DNA of 64,000 bases. Origin: Actinoalloteichus hoggarensis. Its GTDB lineage: Bacteria; Actinomycetota; Actinomycetes; Mycobacteriales; Pseudonocardiaceae. This document shows positions 8,462-16,524 of this stretch, piece after piece. Within the stretch, counting starts at the first letter, position 1, and every line of letters starts with the position of its first letter. The notes under the pieces were generated by a model that ran no database searches, was not told the DNA's origin, and was given only the letters and a program-made list of their open reading frames with translations. Location of the stretch: positions 3,782,001 to 3,846,000 of the forward strand of contig NZ_CP022521.1 in NCBI RefSeq assembly GCF_002234535.1. Direction: 5' to 3'. Position numbers and translations under genes: made by a program.

Positions 8462-9112
8462 ATGAGCGACATCGTCGACCAGGTCAATCAGACGCAGCGC
8501 GAGGTCGGCACGGGTCGCATTCCCGCGGGCGAAGGCCACACCGTCCTCCTGCGCAGGCATTACGCGGCCGACCCCGAGGACGTCTGGGACGCCTGCACCG
8601 ACGCGGACCGGATCGGCCGCTGGTTCCTGCCGATCACCGGCGATCTCCGCCTCGGCGGCCACTACCAGCTCCAGGGCAACGCGGGCGGCACGATCCTGCG
8701 CTGCGAGCCGCCACAGCTCTTGACCGTCACCTGGGTCTTCGGGGACGACCCGACCGAGGAGGACGTCACCGAGGTCGAGGTGCGGCTGACTCCCGCCCCC
8801 GAGGGCGGCACGCTGTTCGAACTGCGGCACACCGCCGTCGTCGATGAACTGCGCTGGGCCCAGTACGGCCCCGGTGCGGTCGGCGTGGGCTGGGATCTCA
8901 CCGTCATCGGCCTGCACCTGCACCTGAGCGGGCAGGTCATCGAGGACCCTGCCGCCTGGGAGTCCTCGCCGGAGGCACGAGAACTGGCCGCCGCGAGCAG
9001 CCTCGCCTGGGGAGCGGCGTTCCAGGCCTCGGGAGCCACCGCCGAGGAGGCCGCCATCGCCGCCGAGAACACCACCGCCTTCTACGCGCCGGACTCCGAC
9101 ACCACCCCGTGA
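8462..9112 (+). CDS. SRPBCC (AHSA1-like) domain protein
   Basis: The 216-residue protein starts MSDIVDQVNQTQREVGTGRI at ATG 8462, with GGGAGAAGG just upstream. Residues about 25-150 form the START-like AHSA1 fold: LRRHYAADPEDVWDACTDADRIGRWFLPITGDLRLGGHYQL and the LRCEPPQLLTVTWVFGDD strand. The C-terminal third (QVIEDPAAWESSPEARELAAAS...AAEENTTAFY) is the helical extension of actinobacterial members often paired with ArsR repressors. No ArsR gene is adjacent here. The role is unknown; the family binds hydrophobic ligands or assists proteins, and no catalytic residues can be named. Confidence 0.88.
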   Translation: MSDIVDQVNQTQREVGTGRIPAGEGHTVLLRRHYAADPEDVWDACTDADRIGRWFLPITGDLRLGGHYQLQGNAGGTILRCEPPQLLTVTWVFGDDPTEEDVTEVEVRLTPAPEGGTLFELRHTAVVDELRWAQYGPGAVGVGWDLTVIGLHLHLSGQVIEDPAAWESSPEARELAAASSLAWGAAFQASGATAEEAAIAAENTTAFYAPDSDTTP

Positions 9113-9601
9113 TCCGTCGTGCGGAGCGCCCGCGGCCGATCAGCCGTCTGGTCGGTCGCGGCATCCCGATCGGACAGCCGCCGCTGAGGCCGCTCCGAAC
9201 CAGACGGCGAGGGTGACCCGACGGCGCGCCGCACTTCTCATGCGAACTCATTCGACGTCCGATCTCGTCCATTCGATACGCCATCCCCTGCGACACGCCA
9301 TCGAATTCGACACGTCACCGAAATCGACTCGACGCGGAATTCGACTCGACGCGGAATTCGACGGCGTCGAGAACGGTCCGCAGGCACCTTCACTCGCAAT
9401 CGGTGGAACTTCATCCGTCGAGTGCGCGGACACCCGCCGCCGAATGTCTGATCACCGCGACGATCACCTTCTTTCCCAGTCGACAGTGCGCTAATCTCCT
9501 CGGCGCGGAGTCGCCGCCTGGGACGACGACTCGGCCGCGATGACGGGCGGAACAGGCCCTTCTCGCCCCCGAACGCCCCGGCTGCCGAGGGAGGTTCATG
9601 C
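9113..9601. other. Intergenic region upstream of the sugar-importer operon
   Basis: Near the SRPBCC stop, complementary 9-base words CCGTCTGGT (9144-9152) and ACCAGACGG (9199-9207) could close a long stem. It also carries the tandem repeat at 9324-9357 and is more AT-rich than its surroundings around 9240-9340, as expected for promoter DNA. No gene seen. Confidence 0.5.
9324..9357. repeat. Tandem repeat, 17 bp x2, upstream of importer operon
   Basis: TCGACTCGACGCGGAAT at 9324-9340 is repeated identically at 9341-9357, about 245 bp before the importer operon. It may be a slippage product or a regulator site. Confidence 0.9.
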
Positions 9602-10879
9602 GTGCGGAACACCCGCGGCTCGGCGAGCGACCCCGCATCATCCCGCCATTCGATCCCGCGCCGAACGATTCTGCGGGCAGCCGGACACGGGCTGCTCGCG
9701 ACGACTGCGCTCGGCGCGGTCACAGGCTGCGGAAGGGCCACCCGGGACGGCCCGGCACTGCAATGGTGGGATTACATCATCGAGCCCGAGCGTCAGGCGG
9801 GCGTGGCGGCACTGATCGCCGAGATCGAGCAGGCGAACCCCGATATCCGCATCGAACGCCGGGTCTTCCCCTACGCGGAACTGCAACCGGCGCTCCTACG
9901 GGGTGCGGTCTCCGGCGAACTGCCGGACATCGCCGTCGTCGACACCGTCGCGGTCGGCGTGCTCGGCGGCTACGGCCTGCTGGCCGATCTCAGCGACCAC
10001 GTCCGCCGCTGGGGCATGGCCGAGCAGTACGTGCCCGCCGCCTGGGACGCGGGCGTGATCGGCGACCGGGTGCTCTCGGTCCCCAACAACAGCAACTGCC
10101 TGGCCCTGATCTCCAACGTCGACCACCTCGACGAGGCAGAAGTCGACGTCCCCGCCGACTGGACCGAGCTCACGGAGGCAGGCCGCGCCCTGACGGCCCC
10201 GGACCGTCGCGGACTCGCGGTGGCCGCCACCGCCTCCGAGGAGGGCGTGTTCCAGTTCCTGCCCTTCCTCTGGCAGACCGGCGGCGATCTCGCCGACTTC
10301 GAGTCGGCAGGCGCCGAGGCACTGGACCTGCATCGACGGCTCGTCTCCGACGGCACGCTCTCCGCGCAGGCGGTGGGCTGGACACAGCAGGACGTCGCGG
10401 GACAGTTCACCTCGGGAGCCGTGTCGATGATGCTCAACGGCCCCTGGCAGCTGCCCACCCTGCGGGCCGCCGAGGGACTGCGGTTCCGGGTCGATCCCCT
10501 GCCCGCCGGTCGCACGCGGGCGAGCTGCCTGGGCGGGGAGGGCTGGACGGTCATCGCGGGTTCGAACAAGGTCGAGGCCGCCTGGCGCGTCATCGAGCAC
10601 AGCCAGCGCAGCGAGGTGCTCGTCCCCTACCTGGACACGATGGGTCTGCTGCCCGCCAGGACCGACCTGACCGACTCCGGTCCGTGGGCGCGAGACCCCG
10701 AGCTCCAGGTCTTCCTCGCCGAGCTGCACCATGCCCGCCCGAGGGCCTACGGCGCGGGCTATCCGGAGATCTCCCAGGAGGTCTCGCGTGCCCATCAGAC
10801 GGTGCTCTCCGATCCGGCGGCCGATCCGCGTTCGGTCGCGGAGGCGGCCTTCCAGCGCATCGCCGGGGACCTGCCGTGA
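9602..10879 (+). CDS. Sugar ABC transporter substrate-binding lipoprotein (CUT1 type)
   Basis: GTG 9602 is 8 bases after GGGAGG. The 425-residue protein has a lipoprotein signal: RRTILRAAGHGLLATTALGAVTGC, with the lipobox Cys at about residue 43. The mature part is a family-1 solute-binding fold: LQWWDYIIEPERQAGVAALIAEIEQANPDIRIERRVFPY, LPDIAVVDTVAVGVLGGYGLLADLSD, SVPNNSNCLALISN and VSMMLNGPWQLPTL. It should tether to the outer face of the membrane and deliver an oligosaccharide to the two permeases that follow. Its stop overlaps the next start (GTGA). Nearby amylase and LacI genes hint at maltose-type sugars, but the ligand is not determined by sequence. Confidence 0.94.
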   Translation: MRNTRGSASDPASSRHSIPRRTILRAAGHGLLATTALGAVTGCGRATRDGPALQWWDYIIEPERQAGVAALIAEIEQANPDIRIERRVFPYAELQPALLRGAVSGELPDIAVVDTVAVGVLGGYGLLADLSDHVRRWGMAEQYVPAAWDAGVIGDRVLSVPNNSNCLALISNVDHLDEAEVDVPADWTELTEAGRALTAPDRRGLAVAATASEEGVFQFLPFLWQTGGDLADFESAGAEALDLHRRLVSDGTLSAQAVGWTQQDVAGQFTSGAVSMMLNGPWQLPTLRAAEGLRFRVDPLPAGRTRASCLGGEGWTVIAGSNKVEAAWRVIEHSQRSEVLVPYLDTMGLLPARTDLTDSGPWARDPELQVFLAELHHARPRAYGAGYPEISQEVSRAHQTVLSDPAADPRSVAEAAFQRIAGDLP

Positions 10880-11862
10880 GGCGCGGCGCGGAGATCGACG
10901 GCCCTCGCACGCCGGCACCGGCCCCGGCCGGGAGACCGGGACGAGCGAGGAGCGGGCGGGCGAGCGGGCACGGCGCGGTGTCGACGGCCCGCAGGCGCGA
11001 GGGGCTGCTGCTCGCCGCGCCCGCATTGATCTTCCTCGTGGCGATGCTGGCCTTCCCGCTGTTCTACAACCTGGTGACCTCCGTCTTGGACGTGGACCTC
11101 GCGGGCCTGCTCGGCGAGGGCACGCCGTTCGTAGGCGCCGAGAACTACCGGACGGCGGTCTCGGAGTCGGCGTTCTGGTCGGCCGTCGCCCTGACCGTCG
11201 TGTTCACGGTCAGCTCCCTGGTCCTCCAGTTCGGCATCGGATTCGCGCTGGCGCTGCTGTTCGCCCGCGACTTCCCGTGGAACGGCCTGCTTCGCTCGCT
11301 GATGCTGGTCGCCTGGCTGCTGCCGCCCGTGGTCAGCGGGTCGCTGTTCCGCTGGATGCTCGACGCCGACGCGGGAGCCTACAACGCGATCCTGCGCTCG
11401 CTGGGGCTCGAGGTGCTGACCAACGCGTGGCTGACCGACACCGGCACCGCGCTCGCCGGGGTGATCTTCGCGAACGTGTGGATCGGCGTGCCCTTCAACA
11501 TGATCCTGCTGCTGGTCGGCCTGACCTCGCTGGACCGCGACCTCTATTCCTCCGCCGAGCTGGATGGAGCGAGCGCCTGGCAGCGGTTCCGGTATCTGAC
11601 CCTCCCCCTGATGCGGCCGGTGATGGCGGCCGTGCTGCTGCTGGGACTGATCTACACCTTCAAGGCCTTCGACCTGATCTTCGTGATGACCGGCGGCGGA
11701 CCGGTGGACGCCACCAGAGTGCTTCCGCTGCTCGCCTATGAGCGCTTCTTCGAGTTCTTCCGGTTCGGCGAGGGCGCCGCGATCACCGTCCTCCTGCTGG
11801 TGATCCCGCTGGTGGTGTCGCTCTGGTACGTCCGCGGGCTCGGCAAGGAGACCGATCGATGA
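10876..11862 (+). CDS. Sugar ABC transporter permease 1 (MalF/UgpA type)
   Basis: GTG 10876 overlaps the preceding TGA by 4 bases, indicating translational coupling. The 328-residue protein has a basic 35-residue lead, then six helices starting at GLLLAAPALIFLVAMLAFPLFYNLVTSVL. The EAA loop is SAELDGASAWQRFRYLTLPLMRPVMAAV, the contact point for the ATPase. The FVMTGGGPVDATRVLPLLAYERFFEFF segment is typical of MalF-like subunits. It forms the membrane channel with the next gene product. Confidence 0.95.
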   Translation: MRRGAEIDGPRTPAPAPAGRPGRARSGRASGHGAVSTARRREGLLLAAPALIFLVAMLAFPLFYNLVTSVLDVDLAGLLGEGTPFVGAENYRTAVSESAFWSAVALTVVFTVSSLVLQFGIGFALALLFARDFPWNGLLRSLMLVAWLLPPVVSGSLFRWMLDADAGAYNAILRSLGLEVLTNAWLTDTGTALAGVIFANVWIGVPFNMILLLVGLTSLDRDLYSSAELDGASAWQRFRYLTLPLMRPVMAAVLLLGLIYTFKAFDLIFVMTGGGPVDATRVLPLLAYERFFEFFRFGEGAAITVLLLVIPLVVSLWYVRGLGKETDR

Positions 11863-12686
11863 CGTCGACGCGACGACCGTGGCTGCTGACCGGGATCGCG
11901 ACGGCGATCGTCGCGGTGTTCCTGCTGCCGCTGTACTGGATGACGGCCACCGCGCTGAAACGCCCGGAGGACGTGCTGGCCATCCCGCCTCGATGGCTGC
12001 CGATCCCGCCGTCCGGCGCGGGATTCTCCTCGGCCGTGTCCGACCCGTTGCTGCTGCGGGCGCTGCTCAGCAGCGCGATCATCGCGACGGGGACCACGAT
12101 CCTGACGCTGCTGCTCGCCGCGCCGGTGACCTACGCGATCGCCCGCACCCGGGTGCCCGGCTCTCGACTGATGCTGCTGGCGATGATGGTCGCGCAACTG
12201 CTGCCGAGCATCGTGCTGGCCGCGCCGTTGCTGCTGCTCATGCGCATCGTCGGACTCACCGACACGCACCTGGGACTGATCCTGGCCGACACGACCCTGA
12301 CGCTGCCGTTCGCCGTCATCGTGCTGCGGCCGCTGATGGCGGCGCTGCCGGGAGAACTGGAGGAGGCGGCGCGCATGGACGGCGCCTCGGTGACCGCCCT
12401 GTTGCGGCGCATCGTACTGCCGATACTGCGGCCGGGGTTGATCGCCGCGGGCGCGTTCGCGTTCCTGCTGGCGTGGGGCGAGTTCGTCTTCGGCATCACG
12501 CTGGCCAGCTCGGAGTCGGTGCAGCCGGTGACGGTGCTGCTCAACTCCTTCGTCGGCCGCTACGGCACGGCGTGGGGGTCGCTGATGGCGGTGGCGACAC
12601 TGATCAGCGTGCCGATCGTCCTGATCTTCGCGGCGTTCCAGCGTTTCATCGTCAGCGGGCTCACCGCGGGCAGCGTCAAGTCCTGA
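11859..12686 (+). CDS. Sugar ABC transporter permease 2 (MalG/UgpE type)
   Basis: ATG 11859 overlaps the previous stop by 4 bases (ATGA). The 275-residue protein has six predicted helices, starting WLLTGIATAIVAVFLLPLYWMTATALK. Its EAA loop is EEAARMDGASVTALLRRIVLPILRPGLIAAG, followed by WGEFVFGITL. No nucleotide-binding subunit follows. CUT1 importers in actinomycetes commonly share one MsiK-like ATPase encoded elsewhere, which probably applies here. The operon is therefore binding protein-permease-permease only. Confidence 0.95.
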   Translation: MTSTRRPWLLTGIATAIVAVFLLPLYWMTATALKRPEDVLAIPPRWLPIPPSGAGFSSAVSDPLLLRALLSSAIIATGTTILTLLLAAPVTYAIARTRVPGSRLMLLAMMVAQLLPSIVLAAPLLLLMRIVGLTDTHLGLILADTTLTLPFAVIVLRPLMAALPGELEEAARMDGASVTALLRRIVLPILRPGLIAAGAFAFLLAWGEFVFGITLASSESVQPVTVLLNSFVGRYGTAWGSLMAVATLISVPIVLIFAAFQRFIVSGLTAGSVKS

Positions 12687-13357
12687 TCGCCTCCGGGGTG
12701 CGAGGGCCGCTGCGGCGGCCGGTAGCGCCGGAGCCCAGGGCGGCGAACGCCGGGAACGGCCGACCGGCGAGTGCGCGGTGGTCGACGGGGACGCTCCGGT
12801 CGGTGCGACGCCGCGGCGTCGATGGGCGGCGTGGAAACCGACGGACAGGTGATCGTCGGACGGCATGGCGGGGTTGATCGGTCACGGTCGTCCTCTCCGG
12901 GCGGGCGTCGTCGTCCCGATCCGCGAGGAGAGACGCGCGCGGCGACCGTCGGTCAGGACGCGGGCGCCGCGCCATCGCTCGACTCGACTCGAGTCGACTC
13001 GAAGCGACGAGGCGAGACGAGTGGCGGCCCCGACGTGGCGCGGCGCCGACGTCGTCTCAGGTCGTCTCCAAAGGCATGCCGACCACGTGCGGGCCGATCG
13101 ACGGTGGACAGGTCCGGTGCAGCGCCGAAATCGGTCGTTCCGGGCCCGCCGCCGACCCGTTCACCGTTTGCGTCACCGCTGCCCGCATCGGGGCCCCTGT
13201 CTGCCGTCGGTGACGCTGACCGGCGGACCGTAGGATCGCCGGTCAGTCGATCGAGAGTCCTGCCGCAGCGGCGTCGGGGCGAGCGCCGCTCCGGAGGAAC
13301 GGCCTCGCCGACGCTCGACACGGCCGGGTTCGCCGGCCGTGCGCCCAGGACCGTCCG
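12687..13357. other. Intergenic region after the importer operon
   Basis: Contains the hairpin at 12691-12733 and, near 12978-13005, alternating CGACTCGA words around a TCGACTCGAGTCGA palindrome. No gene recognised on either strand. Confidence 0.5.
12691..12733 (+). terminator. Nested hairpin after the importer operon
   Basis: Starting 5 bp after the operon stop, CTCCGG (12691-12696) pairs with CCGGAG (12728-12733), and inside it GGCCGC (12705-12710) pairs with GCGGCC (12715-12720). No U-tract. Placement fits a transcription terminator. Confidence 0.45.
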
Positions 13358-14155
13358 TCAGAGCCCGGCCATCAGATCCGTCTCGGTGATGCCGGGGCCC
13401 TGCCCCACACGGATGAACCACTCGATGCCGAAGGCGACCGAGAACGCCTCCTCCGGGATCGACAGGAAGAACGAGTCCTCACTGATCTGGCTGGCATGTG
13501 CCCGCATGGCCCGACGCTTGTACTCGTTGTAGGCGGTCACGTCGACCCTCGCGGTCAGCTCCGCCTCCGGCTTGCCGACCTCCTCGTCGCCGTCGTCCAG
13601 GTCGGTCATGTCCATCCCGGCGGCCTCGGCCTGTGCGGCGAAGGCCGCCATACCCTCCCGAAGGTGATCGCGGTTCATCGTGTTCTGGTACACGCGCGGC
13701 GTCCCCGCGAGCTCCGCAGCGCGCATCCCCACCCGGTGCACCTGGATGTGATCGGGGTGACCGTAGCCGCCGTTGTCGTCGTAACACGTCAGCACGTCCG
13801 CGTTCTCCTCGCGGAGGATCGCGGCGAGCTTCTCGGCCGCCTCCTCCACCGAGGCCGTCCAGAAGGAGCCCGGCGCGTCGTTGGTGGGCTCGCCCATCAT
13901 CCCGGAATCGACGTAACCGAGGAACTCCGTCCGTGCCACGCCGAGGATCTCGGCGGCGGCCTCCGTCTCGGCGACCCGTCGCTGCCACAGTTCCTCGCCT
14001 TCCGCCAGGAAGTCCGCGGGCACCTCGCCGTGCTCGCCGCGAGTGGCAACCACCAGGACCACCCGATGCCCCTCCTCGAACGCCTTGCGCATCACTCCCC
14101 CGCAGCCGATGCATTCGTCGTCGGGATGAGCGTGAAACGTCACCATCGTCGCCAT
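13358..14155 (-). CDS. PIG-L/LmbE family zinc deacetylase (Mca/MshB-like)
   Basis: ATG 14155 gives 265 residues starting MATMVTFHAHPDDECIGCGG. The AHPDDE motif near the N-terminus and GYGHPDHIQVHRVG at about 160 supply the metal ligands and catalytic Asp of the LmbE family. Family members remove acetyl or amide groups from GlcNAc conjugates, including mycothiol biosynthesis (MshB) and mycothiol S-conjugate cleavage (Mca). It is somewhat shorter than typical Mca and MshB, so it may be a third paralogue with another GlcNAc-type substrate. Cytosolic, no signal peptide. It stands alone, 690 bp from the next gene on the same strand. Confidence 0.92.
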   Translation of the reverse strand: MATMVTFHAHPDDECIGCGGVMRKAFEEGHRVVLVVATRGEHGEVPADFLAEGEELWQRRVAETEAAAEILGVARTEFLGYVDSGMMGEPTNDAPGSFWTASVEEAAEKLAAILREENADVLTCYDDNGGYGHPDHIQVHRVGMRAAELAGTPRVYQNTMNRDHLREGMAAFAAQAEAAGMDMTDLDDGDEEVGKPEAELTARVDVTAYNEYKRRAMRAHASQISEDSFFLSIPEEAFSVAFGIEWFIRVGQGPGITETDLMAGL

Positions 14156-14845
14156 GCGGCGAAGGTACTCGGTGGGGGCGACGACGCGGCGGCGGCGATG
14201 TGACGGCGGCGGCCGATCACGGCGCGGGTGTGGAAGCGGGTCCGTGTCGCCGCCGGACTGATACGCCCGAGAGAGCGAGATCTCCGGCCGCCGGGGCCTG
14301 CCGACGGCGTGATCCCCGACACCGCCGCGCCCATCCCCGTCGCCATGGTCGCCGGAGGCGCGGCGGTGGCCGTGACAGGCGGCATGGCCCCCGTCGCGTC
14401 CGTCCACGGCGTCCCGCGCGATCCGAACACGCTGCGCGTCGACCGTTCTCCTTCGGTCTCTCGGTCGATTCCACGGCCCCGACCGACTCCCGGGAACCGG
14501 CTGGTCTCGCGGCACCGGCTGATTCCCGCGCACCGGCTGATCTCCAGACGTCAGGCCGGTCGACGACGATCATCCGGTGTTCGACGGGATGCCGAGTCCC
14601 CGCCCGCCTGCGGCCCGCCCGCGCACCGGCGGTGGTCCGTGTCCCGAGACACCGTCGCTGGACGCGGCGACCGGCTTGTCAGGTCCGCCGCGAACCCGGC
14701 ACGTACCTCTCGGCCGCCGCCGAAGCTCCACAGGCGGCCGGAGCGCCGCCCCGCCGCCATCGGCACGGACAACACACTTGTCATGATCGTCTTCGGCCGC
14801 TGCCGGGAGCATGGCGGCGGCAGGCGGGCGGGGGACCGCGACGAC
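14156..14845. other. Intergenic region between LmbE and LacI genes
   Basis: No gene recognised. Around 14495-14545 a word close to CACCGGCTGATT is repeated about three times imperfectly. Long open frames here have no protein-like composition. Confidence 0.5.
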
Positions 14846-15859
14846 TCAGAAGATGCGGCGGCCGGGCACGGGCGGTCCGCTGGACTCGCGCACCGTGAGA
14901 CGCACCGCATCGGGCAGCGGGACCGAGTCGGCACGTCTGCCGCGGAGCGCGCCGAGGGCGATCTCGGCGACGTACCGGCCGAGCGCGCGATTGTCGATCG
15001 CGACCGTGGACAACGACGGCACCAACAGGCGTGCGACGGGGGTGTCGTCGAAGCCGAGTACCGACAGATCCGCGGGGACCCGAAGGCCGCCCCGCAACGC
15101 GGCGGACACCACGGCGGCGGCGAGTTCGTCGTCATAGCCGCAGATCGCCGTCACTCCCTCTCCGTCGACCCAGTCCCGCACGATGGCCGCGGCACCCGCG
15201 ACGTCGGGAGCGATCAGCGCCGTCCTCGGCGCGCCCAGCCCGTGGGCCGCACAGGCCTGCCGCAGGACCTCGGCCCGTAGGGCCGCCCGTGCGGCGAGCC
15301 GAGGCTCGGCCGGGAGCACGCAGCCGATCCGCCGATGCCCCGACTCCGCCAGGTGGCCGATCTGAAGTGCGACGCCCTGTGCGGCAGGCCAGAAGGCCGC
15401 CACCGGGCGGTCGCCCTCCGCGGGCAGGACGTGTTCCACCCCGGCACGTCGCATCGACAGCACGTCGGCCGCCGAGAACGGCTCGAAGCCCAACACCACC
15501 TCGGGCAGCAGCACCGACCACAGCGGCACGGCCGTCTCCACGACGTGGTGGTGCACGACCAGTTGATAACCGGCCTCGGCCAGCTGCACGGTGGCGGCTT
15601 CGAGGAGTTCACGCAGCGCGTGACCCACCGGCAGATCCGGCAGCACGAGCAGGACGATCCGACTGTGACCGCTGCGCAGCGCGCGGGCACCGCCGTGCGG
15701 CTGGTAGCCGAGTCGCTCCGCCGCGGCCAGGACTCGCTGCGCGGTGGCCGAGGAGATCGACTGTGAGGACGTCCGGTTGAGCACGAAGCCGACCGTCGCC
15801 CTGGACACGCCCGCCTCGGCGGCCACGTCGGTCGCCGTGATCCGTCGTCCCGCCCTCAT
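14846..15859 (-). CDS. LacI family transcriptional repressor
   Basis: ATG 15859 follows GAGGTG by 9 bases, giving 337 residues; a GTG at 15883 would add eight. Residues about 6-60 are the LacI HTH and hinge: ITATDVAAEAGVSRATVGFVLNR, SSATAQRVLAAAERLGYQPHGGARAL. The rest is a periplasmic-binding-protein-like ligand domain (RIVLLVLPDL, HRRIGCVLP, AICGYDDELAAAVVSAAL, DLSVLGFDDTPVARLLVPSLSTVAID). The ligand cleft is clear but the ligand is not deducible. A perfect 16-bp palindrome 70 bp upstream suggests autorepression. Possible targets are the importer operon or amylase, but no matching palindrome was found there. Confidence 0.95.
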   Translation of the reverse strand: MRAGRRITATDVAAEAGVSRATVGFVLNRTSSQSISSATAQRVLAAAERLGYQPHGGARALRSGHSRIVLLVLPDLPVGHALRELLEAATVQLAEAGYQLVVHHHVVETAVPLWSVLLPEVVLGFEPFSAADVLSMRRAGVEHVLPAEGDRPVAAFWPAAQGVALQIGHLAESGHRRIGCVLPAEPRLAARAALRAEVLRQACAAHGLGAPRTALIAPDVAGAAAIVRDWVDGEGVTAICGYDDELAAAVVSAALRGGLRVPADLSVLGFDDTPVARLLVPSLSTVAIDNRALGRYVAEIALGALRGRRADSVPLPDAVRLTVRESSGPPVPGRRIF

Positions 15860-15929
15860 CCCGGTGTGCACCTCGTTCGCCACCGCACCCCCGACTGCTC
15901 CAATCGGGCAATCTTAGCTGCTCGCCGGT

Positions 15930-15945
15930 ACTAGCACGTGCTAGT
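15930..15945. promoter_or_regulatory. Perfect 16-bp palindrome, probable LacI-family operator
   Basis: ACTAGCACGTGCTAGT is exactly self-complementary, with the central CG typical of LacI operators. It lies upstream of the LacI start. A TAAGAT hexamer on the minus strand (15911-15916) could be the -10 box downstream of it. Confidence 0.75.
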
Positions 15946-15971
15946 TTCGGGGCGTCGACACACTGTCGTGA

Positions 15972-16214
15972 TCACGGTTCGGCGCCGACGACCACCGGCT
16001 CCGACGGGGAGAAGACTCGCCCGTCACCGCCGTTCCACTCGATCGATATCTTGCCTGAATAGAACATCTGTTCGATAGTCGCGTCATGGTCGATCACCCG
16101 CTCGCCGTACTCGGCGTATTCGCCGTACTCGCCGTATTCGCCACACCAGTCATGCCCGCCGCGGTCGCCGTGTTCATCGTGTCGGCTGCCTCTCGCCACG
16201 CGTTCGGTTCCCAC
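15972..16214 (-). CDS. Hypothetical 80-residue protein with Glu-Tyr-Gly repeats
   Basis: GTG 16214 has GGAG 6 bases upstream. The frame shows elevated G/C at third positions (roughly three quarters), lower than its neighbours. The middle has a short acidic-aromatic repeat (four EYG/EYA units, about residues 26-38) encoded by a 9-bp tandem repeat. The C-terminal part DATIEQMFYSGKISIEWNGGDGRVF looks like real protein. Two Trp and one Cys; no signal peptide. It lies between the LacI operator and the P450 gene and matches no family I know. Shadow coding cannot be excluded. Confidence 0.4.
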   Translation of the reverse strand: MGTERVARGSRHDEHGDRGGHDWCGEYGEYGEYAEYGERVIDHDATIEQMFYSGKISIEWNGGDGRVFSPSEPVVVGAEP

Positions 16215-16524
16215 GCCTGTCTCCGATCACACGGCGCGGTCCAGCTCCATCACACGGACCCGTCCTCCGGTCGCCCGACGCCGAACGCCGTCCATGCCCG
16301 AGACCGAATCGCCGAGTCACCGAACGCGATCAGCCGTCCCGACCACCGCACCGACTGCTCGTCCGGCCCGCTCGGCCCGGGCCGCCCGCGAAGCCGAGCG
16401 GTCTGCTCCCCGGAACCGGGCCGCGTTCGAGGGCCGCCGTCACCCGCCCATCCCGATCGATCAACAGCCGAAGTGCAGACCTGGCGAGCCCCTCGCCCGC
16501 GCCGCCGTCCAAGGAGGACCACCA
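16215..16524. other. Region upstream of the P450 gene
   Basis: Holds the ribosome site AAGGAGG at 16511-16517 for the P450. An open plus-strand frame extends through here into the P450, but its composition is not P450-like, so it is treated as untranslated. Confidence 0.5.

Noticed and set aside
12978-13005. CGACTCGA-rich palindromic stretch as a terminator or operator
   Set aside because: It is about 290 bp from any gene end and is a low-complexity alternation of CGA/CTCGA; no further support.
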